DNA of 64,000 nucleotides. It comes from Allodiplogaster sudhausi (lineage: Eukaryota > Nematoda > Chromadorea > Rhabditida > Diplogasteridae). Below the pieces are notes generated by a model. It did no database searches. It was not told the DNA's origin and saw only the letters and a list, made by a program, of their open reading frames with translations. This document shows positions 1 to 12,820 of this stretch, one piece after another. The DNA lies in NCBI GenBank assembly GCA_945643635.1, contig CALZFC010000058.1:186001-250000 (forward strand). The letters are read 5' to 3'. Position 1 is the stretch's first letter; every line of letters starts with the position of its first letter. The translations under genes were made by a program, and so were the position numbers.

Positions 1-1
1 T

Positions 2-499
2 GGAAGGGGCGGAATGCTCTTGGATGACGAGGCTGGCGGCTCCAGATATCCCGTCAGGATTTCAATTCTCTTTCTCTGAATTTCTATCCTTTTTCTCCAT
101 CGAAATCTTTGCCTATTAAGGGAGGCATGGCTGAAAATCATTTCTGTAATGGAGATGCCAACAATTATTTCCATAATAATAATAATAAAGAGTTACCCCT
201 GTTTGCAGTACCTTGGCAAGAACTCGTATTCTGTGCCCGATGACCCTGGCCAGATCCTTGAAGATGAAGAGGAAGAAGGCGTTGCGATTAGAAGAGGAAG
301 GCCTGAAGATGAAACAGGTTTTTTTATCCACTGGTTTGAGAGGAAAATATGACATGGTGTAAAATACTATTGTGGAAGGCGCCTACTATCTCAGGAGAAA
401 TGACAGCCCTTTTTCTTCTAAAGCAATAAATTTTGCATTTCCAAACATTGAAATCGGGCTTCTTATCTCTTCGCCGTTTCTGCACACCTCTCTCTCATC

Positions 500-531
<32 letters not shown>

Positions 532-843
532 ATCTCTATCTCTCTCACTCGCTCTCGCTCACTCTCTATCTCTCACTCGCTCTCTCTTTCACGCACTCAC
601 TCTCGCTCTCTCTATCTCTCGCTCCCTCTTTCTGATCTCTTCCTTCATTTTGTCTAGCCAAGATCCCCCAGCCTTGACCTTGTAAATGCTCCCTTGGGAA
701 GTCCATTCTCTGAATGACCGGTACATACAGTTACAGAAGACGCAATCATCCTACGTGGCCTGAGTCCTCCTCCCTCAGACAAGGACTACTTCTTCAATTT
801 ACAGAACTACGAGTCACTTCTGGACTTGTATGATGACGAGTAG
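2..843 (+). CDS. 3' end of an unrecognised gene (three last exons)
   Basis: Three exons join in one frame: 2-52, 209-317 and 731-843. Phases agree (0 at the first junction, 1 at the second), with acceptors gtttgcag and acatacag. The reconstructed C-terminal 91 residues are acidic: a DEEEEG stretch, an arginine patch (IRRGRPEDET), then a tail ending NLQNYESLLDLYDDE and a TAG stop. The first exon begins outside the window, so the N-terminus and any domain are unseen. No family is recognised. A conserved acidic tyrosine-containing C-terminus could be a cytoplasmic or nuclear interaction tail, but that is a guess. The intron at 318-730 holds a (CT)n tract. No clear AATAAA follows the stop. Confidence 0.6.
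483..640. repeat. (CT)n microsatellite in intron
   Basis: Nearly pure CT/CTCTAT/CTCACT dinucleotide tract inside the last intron of the upstream gene. Serine/leucine-rich frames across it are translation artefacts. Confidence 0.9.
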
Positions 844-2250
844 GGGAAAAACAGCTGCAGTCATTATTAATAATTGTTATTATTTATCAATGGGAAAGAA
901 TTTCGTATGTACATTTCATCTGTAGCCAAGAATTTTCCCGGAAGAAAGTCATGATTTATCAAGTTGTGCAAGATGGTTAAAGCTGACTGTTCTTTCTGTC
1001 GATAGCCATCGCATTACTCTGTGGTTTCCACTCTTGTATCGGCGTTGTCCTTGTATTCATTATTTCTCTGTGTGTAGTTTGATCTCACTGTCAGCGCCAA
1101 CATGCTTGAGAAAAGGTTTAAAAAGAAATCGTCCCGTGACACGACCTGCTTCTATTCGGTTCTTCATCATTTTCTGACAGTTATGAAAATTTGTATAGAT
1201 TTTTTACAGCCATATTTGGTGATCACGTATTTTTCTTCAATCTCAAGCTAAAAAAAAGTAGAAGAGTATGGCATGGGAGTGGTTCGTAGTCACGCTGATA
1301 TTTGGGAAAAGGCAAAGAAGGGTGCGCAGAGAATGCTGAGCACGGCGTTGAATTCCAAATTTCTTGCATCGCCAGCCTCCCTCTCTAATGGATACGCTAT
1401 TTCGTCGGGCTATTGAGTTAGAGAAAAGACAGCTGGAAACGGTCGATAATATTCGGAAATCGTGTTATGAGGTGTGGCAATGGGACACTACAATATTTAT
1501 GCTTACTCCTTGCAGCAATAAAGGAATGCTTTCAAAGTCTTACACATGTTTATCCTGAGACACATCACAGCAAATGCAAGGTTCTATCGAGCGGTTTGTG
1601 GAGGAGGCGTGTTCAAACCACACTTCGGCTAACTAACAGAAATGGAATTCTGCGTGTACGGAGCGGATAAACATTTTACTAAAATTTTTTTCGTCGGCAA
1701 TAAAATTTATTTTCGTGTTTGTTGCTTTCTTTATTTATTCGGAAAAATTGTGAAAAATATTGAGCAGGACTCCGCTGCTTTTTTCGATAATTATTGTGCC
1801 GAGGTCGGGGAGCATTTTTGCTTTGTTTTTGCGCCAAAGTTTCCATAAGCTATTAATCATCATTCGCTATTGATGTTTTGTATTCAACTTTTCTTGGCTG
1901 TATTATATTAATATCGGATCAACCACTATTTTAAAACCTTTTAAAGCAAATGTTTGTATTGTTTTTCGCAAATTAATGTCGTTTAGTGAAATATAAATTT
2001 TTTCAATAAGCGGTTATTTTATTTCGTTTATTTTTATGGCAAAACCTTGTCTGCAATTGCAGAGTTCTATCTCACTCCCTAAACAAATTATTTTAGATTT
2101 TGTGACCCCCTCAATGCATTTTGTTCGGACCGTACTTAGGGTTTTTAGGCAAAAGTTTTTTTAAATCATAAATTGCGTATTTACAAAGCCAAAATATCTA
2201 TTCGGCTATTTATTAGTTCGGATAATATTTGAGGGCATAATCGAATTAGA
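844..2250. other. Intergenic, AT-rich, no gene seen
   Basis: Between the stop at 843 and the ATG at 2251 only short frames occur, without paired splice sites or recognisable protein. The DNA is AT-rich with homopolymer runs and presumably contains the promoter of the AT-hook gene. No TATAAAA close to 2251 is obvious. Confidence 0.5.
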
Positions 2251-5200
2251 ATGGCGAATTCTGGTTGTGTTTCACCTACTCGGAAGACCAAGGAACTTGA
2301 TGACAAGTGGTACTGGTGAGTTAAATGACATGTGAAACTTTTTATTGTAAAAAAAAAATTGCTTAATAATTTTTTTTCATAAATATAGTTCTTCTTCTTA
2401 TTTCGTAGGATTGAGAAAACGGTTTTTCGATCCTTTCAAAAACATATTTTAGTTTTTCCATCCTTCGAAACTGTGAAAAAAGATTCCGGGGATTTTTTTT
2501 TCGTTTAGACCTCATTGGCATTTGATAGTATGATTAACATTAAGATGTCTTATCCACAGGCTGTAATTGTAATTGGATTTATCGGTGTAGCATCGAGAAA
2601 AAAATTACCTTAAACTCAGGGAGTCGGATACTGTGGTGCAACGCGTGCTGCAGCTGCGCGATGCGGTCGAGGCAGGCGAACGCGGTCGCGTCGAGCGGCT
2701 CATGCACAAGCAGAAGACCAAACGCAAATTTAGGTCGGCGGCTAATTCTTTTTACCTCATTTCCTAATTTCTCGTTTATTCGGCGAAATCCGTTTATCAA
2801 CGTTAGATTTATTTATCTTGTCATTTATTTATCTACAATTTCTTACCAGTTTGTTAGTTTTTGAAAAAAAATTTTTTAAATAATTTTTTTTACAGCCTCA
2901 TAGACCAAGAAGTCGGTCCTCTGCCCGCTGAGGATTCAGTTCGAGTCGATGATGAGATGCGCAAGAGTATCATGAGGCTCCTCAACATGCACGGCTTTCA
3001 AGGTGAGAAAAAAATTTTCATGTAAAGAGGAAATTTAAATAGAAATATTTAAGAAAAATTATATTTTCTTAAAGAATATTTTGGGTGTTCGCATTGCCGA
3101 AAAAAGTGTTAGTTTTGGGGAAACATTTATTGTAATAAGTTAATATTTATTTTATGAAATACAAAGTAATATTTTTATTATAATGAATTTCATTTGCAAA
3201 GAAATAATTATATAATATAATTGAGCGGAGTCGCTCGCGATGCTCTCTTGCGTGGCACGCGCCAGTGTCATGGCCATGTGGAAGCAGTTCGATCTGGCCG
3301 AGAAGAGAAGGACCGACGGGCAGCAGAATGCATTCAATGTCACTTTCACTAAATTCATGTTTAATTAACGGGAAAGTTTTAATCTAGACTAGAAGTTGGG
3401 TTCTTTATTCATAATGCGTAGAAAAACTTTTGCTAAAGAAGTTTTAGAAACTACGAATAAAGAAATGTTTAATAAAATATTCCTGAAGTTGAATTGTTGA
3501 TCTACTTTAGCAATCGGTTCAACTGGCGCTCTGCGCAAATGGTCTGCGCAACGTAACGGAGCTCCATGACTTCTACGTCCAGCGGGTGCAACGAGCGGAG
3601 CAACACGCTGAGCGATCTGCGAGGCGATTCCTCAAAGTGGTACGGTTACCAAATTATACTTCAATTCTCTTTTCTTTGATTTATTAAAATTCTTTTGTTA
3701 GCGATATTCTAGCCACCTTTTTAAATAGCTCGAAATGTAAGGCACATTTTGGATGGCAAAAAGTTGACAACGCGAAACACCCAATTGTGTGTTCGTATTG
3801 TAAACTTATTTTAATTAATATTTTCATTTTTTAAGACATCATTATTGTTTTAATTACGGCTTCCTTGTTATATTTAGTTCCCGCTTTTTAAAGTAATATA
3901 AAGAAATTTTATTAAAAAAAAAAAGATTCATTCTATTTAGCGACGTGAATTGGACCCTGACGATTTGCCGAACGAGCGGCTGAATTTAATCGATGAAATC
4001 GACCACGAAGAAACTGGCGAGGGAGTCGATGGAGTAGTGATCAAGAGGGTTTGCATTGTTAACGTATATCTCCAGTTCTTTCCTTTGGTTAAACACGGTA
4101 CTTAACATTTAGAACTATTCCGGAATCTACATTTTATTCCCAAATTGAGGAAAGAAAATTGTGTAATAAAAGGGTGAATAATAATAGTTCTAGAGTCCTC
4201 CAGAGAATCTGCCGCCACGGCGCCGTCTTTTCGCAAAGAAGCCCGATGATGCTGGCCAGCCTGTGAGGATTACTTGCCTTCTTTTTGTTCAGTTTAAAGT
4301 TGTAATTACTGTAGTCCACTTTGCTTACACTTGTTTAGTTTGATTACGGTAGTAAGGGTAGACTCGTTATCCGCTTATTTTATTCTTATTATTTTTTAAG
4401 CACTTGTCGACCTCTACCAGTGTCCTCAATTTTAACACCGTGGACAACGGCAACAAAGTCGCGCCAGTCAGGGTAAAAAAAATTTTGGTAACGAAATATT
4501 TAAGTTTTACTTCTTCTCGTTCTATTAAATTGTATTGAGAGAAAATAGCTAATTTACAAGCCTTCATACTTTTCATGGCTAAAAATAACAAGAACATTTT
4601 TTTTTGCGAAGAAGACGACGAAAGAAGAAATACAGGTAAATTAAGCTATAAAAGTCATTCCAGATTTGTGAATAATTATGAGATTTTCCAAGGAAGACTA
4701 ATTATAGGATTCGAAAGAACTTTACTCTATTAAATTCTAGACTTTTTCATACATGTTTTTTTTTTGGTAAGATTTGTTCTTTTTGAAATAGTAATATTAA
4801 CTTTATGAAGAAAAAAATGTGGGATTCACAATTTGTTTCCTTTCACGGTTGTTCAGACTTAGATAGAATAATAGGCTTGCTTAAGTCGTCAAGTTTGGAT
4901 GGCGTGGCGCTGGAACCGGCGGCGAAGCGAAAGGTCGGCCGTCCACGCAAGAATCCTATTGTTAGTTTCCTATATTTTTTGGCTTAAAAATATTTGTAAA
5001 CGAGTTTTTTAAAGATATTCTTTAAGGGATTTTTTCTTTCAAATACCGGGTTCATTTGAATTACAGTATTCGGTGTGAGCATTGGTGTTTTTCAGCTTCT
5101 TCCAAACGTAGGATTGTTCATGAAGGAGAAAGAGCCGAAGAAGGAGGGAGAAGGCGATAAGGAGAAGGACATCATCCCGAATGGTGCTGTTCCTGCGGAA

Positions 5201-5787
5201 GAAGAAGCAGAGATTGTGGAAGCAGAGGGCGCAGCTCCACTTGGAGGAATAGAGGAAGAAGCAAAGGAAGAAGGCCCGACAGAAGAGGAGAGAGAGACAA
5301 CGGAAGAAGTAGCAGTGGCGAGAGCAGCGGCGGGAGGAGGAGAGGCAGACTCAGTACAGGCCATCAATGGAAGCATCACCACCGACAGCGGAAGTATCGA
5401 CACTGCCGGCACGAGCAGCGTCAAGAATTCCCCACTAATCGATGGTTTCTATTCTAATTATATTTTTAAATGAAACAAGAAACCTGCTTGTTACTTTTCA
5501 CCGTTCTTTTAAAATTTGGCCAAGTTGAAATAGTAAAAGAAAAAGATGAATGAAAGTTGAAGGATCATGCCATCTTTATTGGTACCTTGATTTTTTCAAA
5601 CTTTTATAATGTTTTACGACATTATGACGTAACGTATGTATGCATAGATTCCGTAGCAGTCGTCCGCAGCAGACGCCTGGCGATGAAGCGAGAGAACATG
5701 GCGGCAGCAGCAGCGGCACGCGGAAACGGAGAAGTGGAAGACACCGAGCAGGCCAAGCGAGAGCCATATCCCATCTCAGGTAGGGAA

Positions 5788-5827
<40 letters not shown>

Positions 5828-6794
5828 GCATATCGAATTCAAGAAAAGTGCTAGAATAATGTGTTGCTTGTCAACAAAGATTTTTCATTATGCAATATTT
5901 TTAGAAATTAATTTTAAAAAAAAAACGACTGTTTGCTCCAGGCACTCCTCTGTTGTCGGATGACGATGCTCCGCTCGCTCTTATGATTGGCTTGTCCGCT
6001 TCTTCTACAGCGAAAAAGCGTGGCCGACCCCGCAAGATCAAAGAAGGAGGAGACGAGGGGAAGAAGGTTAGAGACACAGAGTGAGAGAGAGAGAGACCGA
6101 GACAGAGACGGACAGATAAAGAATTTGACAGGGGAGATGCTTAAGGATTATTCATGAGGCTAGCAGTATTTTTCTTTTAGAAATGAAGAAAATAAAATGG
6201 AAGAATACATGACAAGAAAATTGTAAATCGAAAAATATTATACTTTTCAAATAGACCTTGCTCTTTTACCGTGGAAAGGAGTTTGGAAAGGGAATGTTCA
6301 GATGCAGGAGACTCCCCGCGAGAAGAGGGGACCCGGTCGTCCTCGCAAGCGGCCGCTCTCTGAAGCTATCAGTGACGACAACTCGGGAGTCGTATGTCTC
6401 ATTTTGCCCACGCTTTTTTATCGTTGTAAAAAGTGCATCTTATTTTCCTTTTTTCGATTTTAGGAAATTATTATACTGACTTCCATCTTTTTCAGTCAGG
6501 CTGGTTTAAGAGTTATTTGTAGTAAACTTAAGATTAATAATCATTGGTAATAATCTGCCGGACATATCCAAAGAACAGTATATCTAACTATATATATAGG
6601 GGTCTCGAATAACAATGTCTTAATTTTTTTTAATAGTAGAGAATAAACTCGCCACGAAAAGTTTTCTTTTTCAGAAGCCGTCCAGCGACTGCAGCTCTCC
6701 GGTCAAATCTTCCGAATCCTCTTCTGATTCTCAGTCGTCGCCGGCTAAGAAGACTGAGATTGAACTGACAATCAATATCGAGCCTGTATCCTGA
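2251..6794 (+). CDS. AT-hook DNA-binding protein, 14 exons, 551 aa
   Basis: Exons: 2251-2315, 2620-2733, 2896-3002, 3226-3338, 3511-3639, 3941-4048, 4194-4262, 4401-4472, 4886-4960, 5096-5444, 5660-5779, 5942-6066, 6302-6391, 6675-6794. Every junction keeps phase and the sum is 1656 nt. The N-terminal half (about residues 20-215) is alpha-helical and charged (e.g. WKQFDLAEKRRTDGQQ, FYVQRVQRAEQHAERSARR) and matches no domain I know. Three AT-hooks follow with the core GRPRK: VGRPRKNP, KKRGRPRKIK and GPGRPRKRP, separated by a Glu-rich and Ala-rich region. The end is Ser-rich then ELTINIEPVS. AT-hooks bind the minor groove of AT-rich DNA, so a nuclear chromatin role is likely. Function beyond that is unknown. 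Confidence 0.75.
5792..5825. repeat. (TA)n microsatellite
   Basis: Alternating TA run in the intron after the exon ending at 5779 of the AT-hook gene. Confidence 0.85.
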
Positions 6795-8387
6795 GGTCAG
6801 TTCCCAATCTGCTCCCGTTTCCAACTGTGATTATCTGGCCCCCTAAAGGAGTCAAGAACTCCAGCTTAATCAGGGAAAAGCGCGAGTTTAGTTTTTCCTT
6901 TCTTTAACAATAAGTCTCATCGAGTAGCTAGCTGGCTTTGCGCCCCTTCTCTAAAGTTTATGCCAGCTTATTTGCCAATTTATATTTTCCATGCTGCATT
7001 ACATTCAATTGTCTGTCAGTAATTTTCACGTACTTGATGTTATTTGTTCAAACTTAAATCTTACGAATGATTAAAAAAAATTGTTTACTTAAGCCATTTC
7101 TGTGAATGTTTGCATTTTCGTCAGTTGTTTTTATTAAAGTTCATGTTCTGATTTCTCTTTTTTTTCCTATTGAGATAGAGAGGTATGAAGGTCTTTGGAG
7201 TTTGCATTGCTTAATAGCATTGAAGGAGATGTCATCATAATTTAACTACTTGGTGATGAATTATATGAATTTTGTCCGAGTCCTCTTTCTTTGTTAGGTA
7301 TGATTTCTTTCTTATTTCTACGGTAGTTTTCTTTAGGGCTCTTGTGTACTGGGTTTTCGTCATTAAAATTAGAAGACGTTTTTTAATGAATTTATTTACC
7401 TGTGAACAGTGTGAAACACTGTGGAATAATAGCGTTGTTCTTAAAATATGTTTGCCGGCTAAATCCTATGAAGTAATCTCTGGAGTGTGATGAGAATCAA
7501 GATAGGAATCATGCTTTATTCTATCTATATACTTGCGAAAGTGTTTGGAAGCATAATAAATAGCTAGTTCCTCTCGTAGATTTGCTATTAATACACTCGT
7601 CGCAGTCTCGTGACGTCATTTCTTGCAAAAGAATAATGCTTATCGGCACTTTTTCCTCATGTTTACTCTCTCACTTCATATTGTTCCTTTGATATAACGA
7701 ATTATCAATACTTGTTCTGAGCTGTCATATTTCTCATAGCGAAGTATTTATTTGCTTCTTTTTTTCTTTCTTTATGCCATTGAAATGAAGTCTGTTTTTT
7801 TTAAACCACTACTTCTCTCACACTCCTTTTCTTTCTCTTCGTTCTCCCAACCTTTCCTCTAGCTGTGTTTTCCTTCTATCTTCGCTGTCAATTTTATCTC
7901 CATCCCTTCTGACCTGCGAGAGCTTCTTTGATGTTCACTGAATCACGGTGTAGGAATGGTCGCTATTATTCATATTCTCACGTGATTCACAATTCCCTTG
8001 CGCCGGCGCAGCTCGAGCGCATTTCTTCCTTCTTTATTAGTTCGAATAAAGTTACAAATTCGAATAAAGTACTTGGCCCGAATGCTAATTTCAATCAGCA
8101 AAGTCTAGTTGAGCCCGTGAATATATCCTTCTGGGAAAATTACATCTCGGATGCGAAAATTATATAGCTTTGTAATCGTTCTGATTGTCGTAATTGTCGT
8201 AATTGTTCTGACTATGGAATGGCTATGCATACTTTATTGGGGAAAAAGGTCTTTAATAAAACGAGAAGAACAAAAACGATATGAAGCCATGATTCCGGTA
8301 GCTCCGGCGATGGCTGCGGTAGATCGGAAAAGGTCGCTTTTCTTCCTTCTCCGACTCACTCTTCCATACGCATCTCGACGCCCGTAT
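6795..8387. other. Intergenic, no gene seen
   Basis: Shared 3' region of two convergent genes (AT-hook gene on +, unknown gene on -). AT-rich, short frames only. One TGACGTCA palindrome lies near 7610, with nothing to show it is functional. Confidence 0.5.
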
Positions 8388-8804
8388 TCAGATCGGATGA
8401 TACGACATGGGCCTATAGACAGGGATCTGCTCTCTCTCCCTCTCACTCACTCTTTCTCACTCACTCACTCTCTCTCTCTTTCTCTCTCACTCTCCTCTCT
8501 CTCTCTCTCCCCTCCCCTCTTTCTCTCTCGCTTGCTTTCTCTCCCCTCTCTCGCTTTCTCTCTCTCTCCCTAACCGTCGTCTCCTCACTCATGACGACGG
8601 AGGCTCGCGGTGTCGTGTAGATGTCCATGCGTTCGCTGGCAACGGGCGCTGATGAAGAGTTCAAGGATTAAAAAATAATAACAAGAAGAAGAAATTACTG
8701 AACCCTTAGGGACGGCGAAAAGTTCTGCGTTTCCGCTCGCATTAGTCTGAGGAGTCGGCGAAGGATGGCAAGAAGAGGAAGACGAGCGAGATGGGTTGAC
8801 TGGA

Positions 8805-8859
<55 letters not shown>

Positions 8860-9597
8860 GAGAGAGAGAGAGAGAAATAGAACGAGAGAAGTGTCAGACA
8901 GAAAGAAAGAGGATATAGAGAGAGTGGAAGAAATATACAGGGAGTATTCACACACAGAAGGTACGAAGGAAGGCCTCTCCATAGAGACAAAAGAGCATGA
9001 TTGAAATGCTCGGAAGCCATAAATGCTTCCGTTTCCTTGTGCCTTCCACCGTTTCTCCCCTCCTACCGTAATCGGCCAGTGGGACGACGTTGCGTGGCAC
9101 GCTGCGATGTCGGAATCGCACGAAGACGGAGAAGCCGCGGAAGGTCTCCAACGGCTCCGTTCTCTCCTCGCGCCAGGGCAGGGTCTTAAGAGGAAAGGAT
9201 GGGGGGATACGGTAGCCATGGTACGGTAAGGATGCGGAACCTTGCGAAGGCGAATGGGCTGCGCGACAAGCTTGTCTGCGGACATGCACGCGCCACGCGA
9301 GCCGCCACTCGACCGAGACGGCAACTCGCCTGTGAAGGGAACAAACTTCTTTGAAAAATTTTTTAGCCAGCAATTTTTTCCTTTGACACCATTTTTCATA
9401 TAAATAACTATTAAAAAGGAGTAAGGCAAACAATTCTAGTGCGCCCTACCGTAGACGCTGCCCCAGCGATTGCCGAGGGCGGACTCGGCGAGAGAAGGCT
9501 GAAGAGCAGCAGACGGCGCGATTCCGTAGCAGAGCGAGGCCTCCTCGTTCGCCACCACGGCTCCCGTCGACATGGGAGTGACGGAGTAAGCGTTCAT
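8388..9597 (-). CDS. Unrecognised six-exon gene, 187 aa
   Basis: Minus-strand exons 9450-9597, 9241-9329, 9067-9184, 8704-8799, 8575-8648 and 8388-8426 join in frame (564 nt with stop). The start is the ATG at 9597. An upstream in-frame TTG at 9633 is not needed. The protein begins MNAYSVTPMSTGAVVANEE, has a central basic/aromatic segment (PLETFRGFSVFVRFRHRS), then a Ser/Pro-rich linker, and ends IPVYRPMSYHPI. No signal peptide or membrane span is visible. The tyrosine sites DIYTTP and PVYRPM near the end could be phospho-tyrosine or SH2-type sites, which is inference only. Introns contain long (CT)n and (GA)n tracts. The family is not recognised. All six phases match, so the structure is better supported than the function. 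Confidence 0.65.
8431..8876. repeat. (CT)n/(GA)n tracts in introns
   Basis: Two microsatellite blocks, about 8431-8565 and 8810-8876, lie in the last and third introns of the minus-strand gene. They generate Ser/Leu and Arg/Glu pseudo-proteins on both strands. Confidence 0.85.
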
Positions 9598-10102
9598 CGT
9601 GGGATGGAGAGGAGGGAGAAGGGGGAGAGGCAAAACGAGAGCGCAGAGAGAAGCAACCGCTCACGACCAGTGTTGCCGAGAGAAGTGACGAAGCCTCTCC
9701 CAGCAGATACGCCTAAATGACAAATGTTAAATTTTATATGAAGCTATTAAGAAGTTTGCATATTCCGACAAGAAATTATTGCTGAAACGTGTGAAGTAAC
9801 ATCTTCTCGAACTTTCTTAAACCCTTCTTATTTTTAAGCAGCTGTGATGATAAGCTGTGGACTTCTCGCTCGCTTCTAGCGATAACACGAAGGAATTAGA
9901 AGGATTCAAGGGCGCCCTTTTAATTTCTTTGTCCCCCCCCTGAAGCCGTTTCCCGGAATTCCCCACGGTGTCTCCTTTTTTCTGTTTCTTCTTCTTGCTT
10001 CTTCTGCCAGACCTTCTCCTCTTACGCGGCCCAGTCAGAAGTCGACTACTACCGGCTCATTACGCAAAAGCCCCTTTGGCATTTCGTGTATTTCGTGCCT
10101 AC

Positions 10103-10334
10103 CTTTCTCTCTCTCTCTCTCTCTCTCTCCCTCTCTCTCGTTCATTCTCTCACTCTTCTCTCCGTCTCCTGTTCTTCGGTCATATTCCTCTCTTCATTGT
10201 CTCGTTCTCTCTTTTCATTCTCGCGCCACCTCCTTTTGTCTCCATGTTTTCACCTCTCTTTTATTGTTTAACATCTTCCCTATGCCTCTTCTTTAAGGTG
10301 GTACGCTCTGCTCTCTCATTCTCTCTCTCTCTGC

Positions 10335-10381
<47 letters not shown>

Positions 10382-10392
10382 CTTTCTCTCTT
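10103..10392. repeat. (CT)n microsatellites
   Basis: CT dinucleotide tracts at about 10103-10150 and 10315-10392 separated by mixed pyrimidine-rich sequence. Confidence 0.85.
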
Positions 10393-11371
10393 TCTCTTGT
10401 CTAACCTTTCTCGAGCTAATAAGAAAGCCCTCCTAAATGGCATCCGTCTCCAGAGCTGGTAAGAGCTCGTGCGAATTGTCAGAAATTCTATGTCTCCATC
10501 TTCCTTTTTGTGAATGCGTTATGTTAAATAATGGTAAAAATATGAATTTGAATTAATAATAAAACTTGTCTGTGTCAATCTTATTCTTACACACAGAAAA
10601 TAATTTGGTTGTATTTAACAAAATGAGGTACAAATATATTATGAGAATCTGAACACGCAGAATATTTTGTGAAAACGGCGCGGGCATTCTGTACCCTACG
10701 AGGTACATTTTGTAAAATGAGCGAGTTGGGTTTTTTTTTTTTTTTTTTCGCTCTGTTTTGTTTTTTTCTCTTTGCCTCTTGATAAAACTGCCTATCTCTC
10801 TATATATCTTTTTTCTCTCAGCGTTTCTCTACCCAACAATACCTTTTTCCCCACTGTACTTGCATTTTAAAGCCCCTTTAAAATTACTTTTATACGGCAT
10901 TCCAGAGTTTCTGAAATTTTTTATATCTTTTTTTCTTATTTCTCTCTCTGTCTATCTAAATAGAATAAAATGTCATTAAAGATCGCAAAAAGCGATAATT
11001 TAGCTAACCTGTGACTGTAGTGATGATGGTGGAGTCGTCGCCGTTGCTGGTACCTGGAAGTAGACAGAGAGAGAGAGAGAGAAAGACATTTTGTTCCCGA
11101 CCGGACCCGAACCACCACCCGACCGGACCCGAACCACCACGCGCGCAATTTTCCCACGTTTTTCCCACGTTAACCACCAGGCCACCAACCCACCCATGCA
11201 GCTTTCTGCATTGGATAGTGATAGGGAGGGGGGGGGGGGAATGAGACATATGCGCAGCGATTTGCTTCATTCCTCTCTCATGTCTCTCTCTCATCTCTCA
11301 AGTTTTGTTTTTGAGTTGTTTGTCTGTACATACATTGCGAGTATGCATGCACCCCCTTCTTGCTCGCTGCG

Positions 11372-11573
11372 GATAGAGAGAGAGAGAGACAGAGACAGAC
11401 AGACAGACACAGACAGAGAGAAAGACACACAGACAGAGAAAGAGAGAGAAGGAGAGAGAGAGAAAGTAGGCGAGAGAGAGAGAGAGAGAGAGAGAAGAAG
11501 AAGGCGAGAGAAAGAAAGACAGATGGATGCAGCCTTTCAAGTGCTCTCGCATGCGATCGATCGATCAGCATGC

Positions 11574-11652
<79 letters not shown>

Positions 11653-11685
11653 AAGACAGACAGACAGAGAAAGAGAGGGAGAGAG

Positions 11686-11725
<40 letters not shown>

Positions 11726-11818
11726 CGAGAGAAAGAAAAACAGACGGATGCAGCCTTTCAAGTGCGCTCGCATGCGATCGATCGATCAGCATGCAATGCG
11801 AGAGCGAGAGAGAGAGAC

Positions 11819-11869
<51 letters not shown>

Positions 11870-11995
11870 AAGACAGACAGACAGAGAAAGAGAGGGAGAG
11901 AGAACGAGAGAGAGAGAGAGAGAGAGAGAGAAGGCGAGAGAATGAAAGACAGACGGATGCAGCCTTTCAAGTGCGCTCGCATGCGATCGATCGCA
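11372..11995. repeat. Compound GA/GACA minisatellite, ~3 units of 210-225 bp
   Basis: Each unit has a unique 45-bp core starting GATGCAGCCTTTCAAGTG and containing CGCATGCGATCGATCGATCA, followed by (GA)n, (ACAG)n, AAAAGACAG, then (GA)n again. Cores begin near 11524, 11748 and 11957. The 200-plus-residue Arg/Glu/Asp frames over it are artefacts. Confidence 0.85.
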
Positions 11996-12324
11996 TGCAA
12001 TTAGTGGGTTTCTCTGTTCTGTCGATTTGCAATTTAATGAAGAGCTCGCAATTGAAGATGAGACAAAATATGCATATGCATGCATCTTTGGAAGCTGAGC
12101 GTACTGGGCCGGAAAAAAGAAACTCAATAGATACAGTGTTCTCCTGAGTGTAGTGCCCCGAAAATATTCGATAGAATTCAAATCTATTTGCACTTAAGTT
12201 TATTATCTAAATTTAAATTTTTTGGCAATAATTACTTCATAAATGTTTGGAGAACGTGGAAGAATGTGCTACAAATCAAAGACAGGCCCAACGAAAAACA
12301 TAGGAAGGAAACACGCTGCATGTC

Positions 12325-12450
12325 ATGGTGCGCAAAACTACAAAATGTCCGCGATACCCCATTTTGTAGTTTTGGGGGGGTCGAAAACGCCAAAACTACA
12401 AAATGTCCTGGGCGTTTTTCGGCTCGCGGCCAAAACTACAAAATTGTTTT
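12325..12450. repeat. Hairpin-forming repeats of CAAAACTACAAAATG
   Basis: CAAAACTACAAAATGTCC occurs as two near-identical direct copies (about 12334 and 12391), with the inverted CATTTTGTAGTTTTGG between them and a degenerate copy near 12431. This gives several nested hairpins. It may be a MITE remnant; element ends are not defined. Confidence 0.5.
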
Positions 12451-12617
12451 CTATGTGTAGTTGCACATTATGCTCTGTATTACAACGAATTTTTGGATCG
12501 TATTTTGGAGTATGCACCTGTAGTTCATCGTTAGTTCAATAATTTTAATATGTTCCAGACACAGATACCGTCGAATCCAGAGATTCATGGAAACTGCCAC
12601 TGACTGAAAAGGCCGCG

Positions 12618-12789
12618 ATGAAAATTGAAGATTTCTTCGTGGTGCTTGCCGTATTCTTCACCGGTGTTTTTCGACAAGCAAATGGACGAGGAAGTTTGTG
12701 ACTACGGCATCAAGAGAGAGGGAGAGAGAGCGAGCGAGAGTGAGAGAGAGTGCGACGGAGGAAGAGAGAGGGAGAGAGGGAGAGCGGGC

Positions 12790-12820
<31 letters not shown>

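Larger units (their letters stand above)
9598..12617. other. Low-complexity intergenic region; one possible orphan exon
   Basis: No complete gene is visible. At about 10009-10085 (+), after the acceptor cttctgccag, a non-repetitive frame reads TFSSYAAQSEVDYYRLITQ. It looks coding but I could not join it to other exons. A 22-bp unit with core GGACCCGAACCACCAC is repeated twice near 11096-11140. Otherwise the stretch is microsatellite and AT-rich DNA. Confidence 0.4.

Noticed and set aside
8695..9429. Single 244-codon minus-strand frame
   Set aside because: It reads through introns and a GA tract; the spliced model 9450-9597 to 8388-8426 uses parts of it in the right phase.
11091..12147. Long plus-strand frames rich in Arg/Glu/Asp/Gln (up to 284 codons)
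   Set aside because: They are translations of GA and GACA repeats, open in several frames at once and on both strands.
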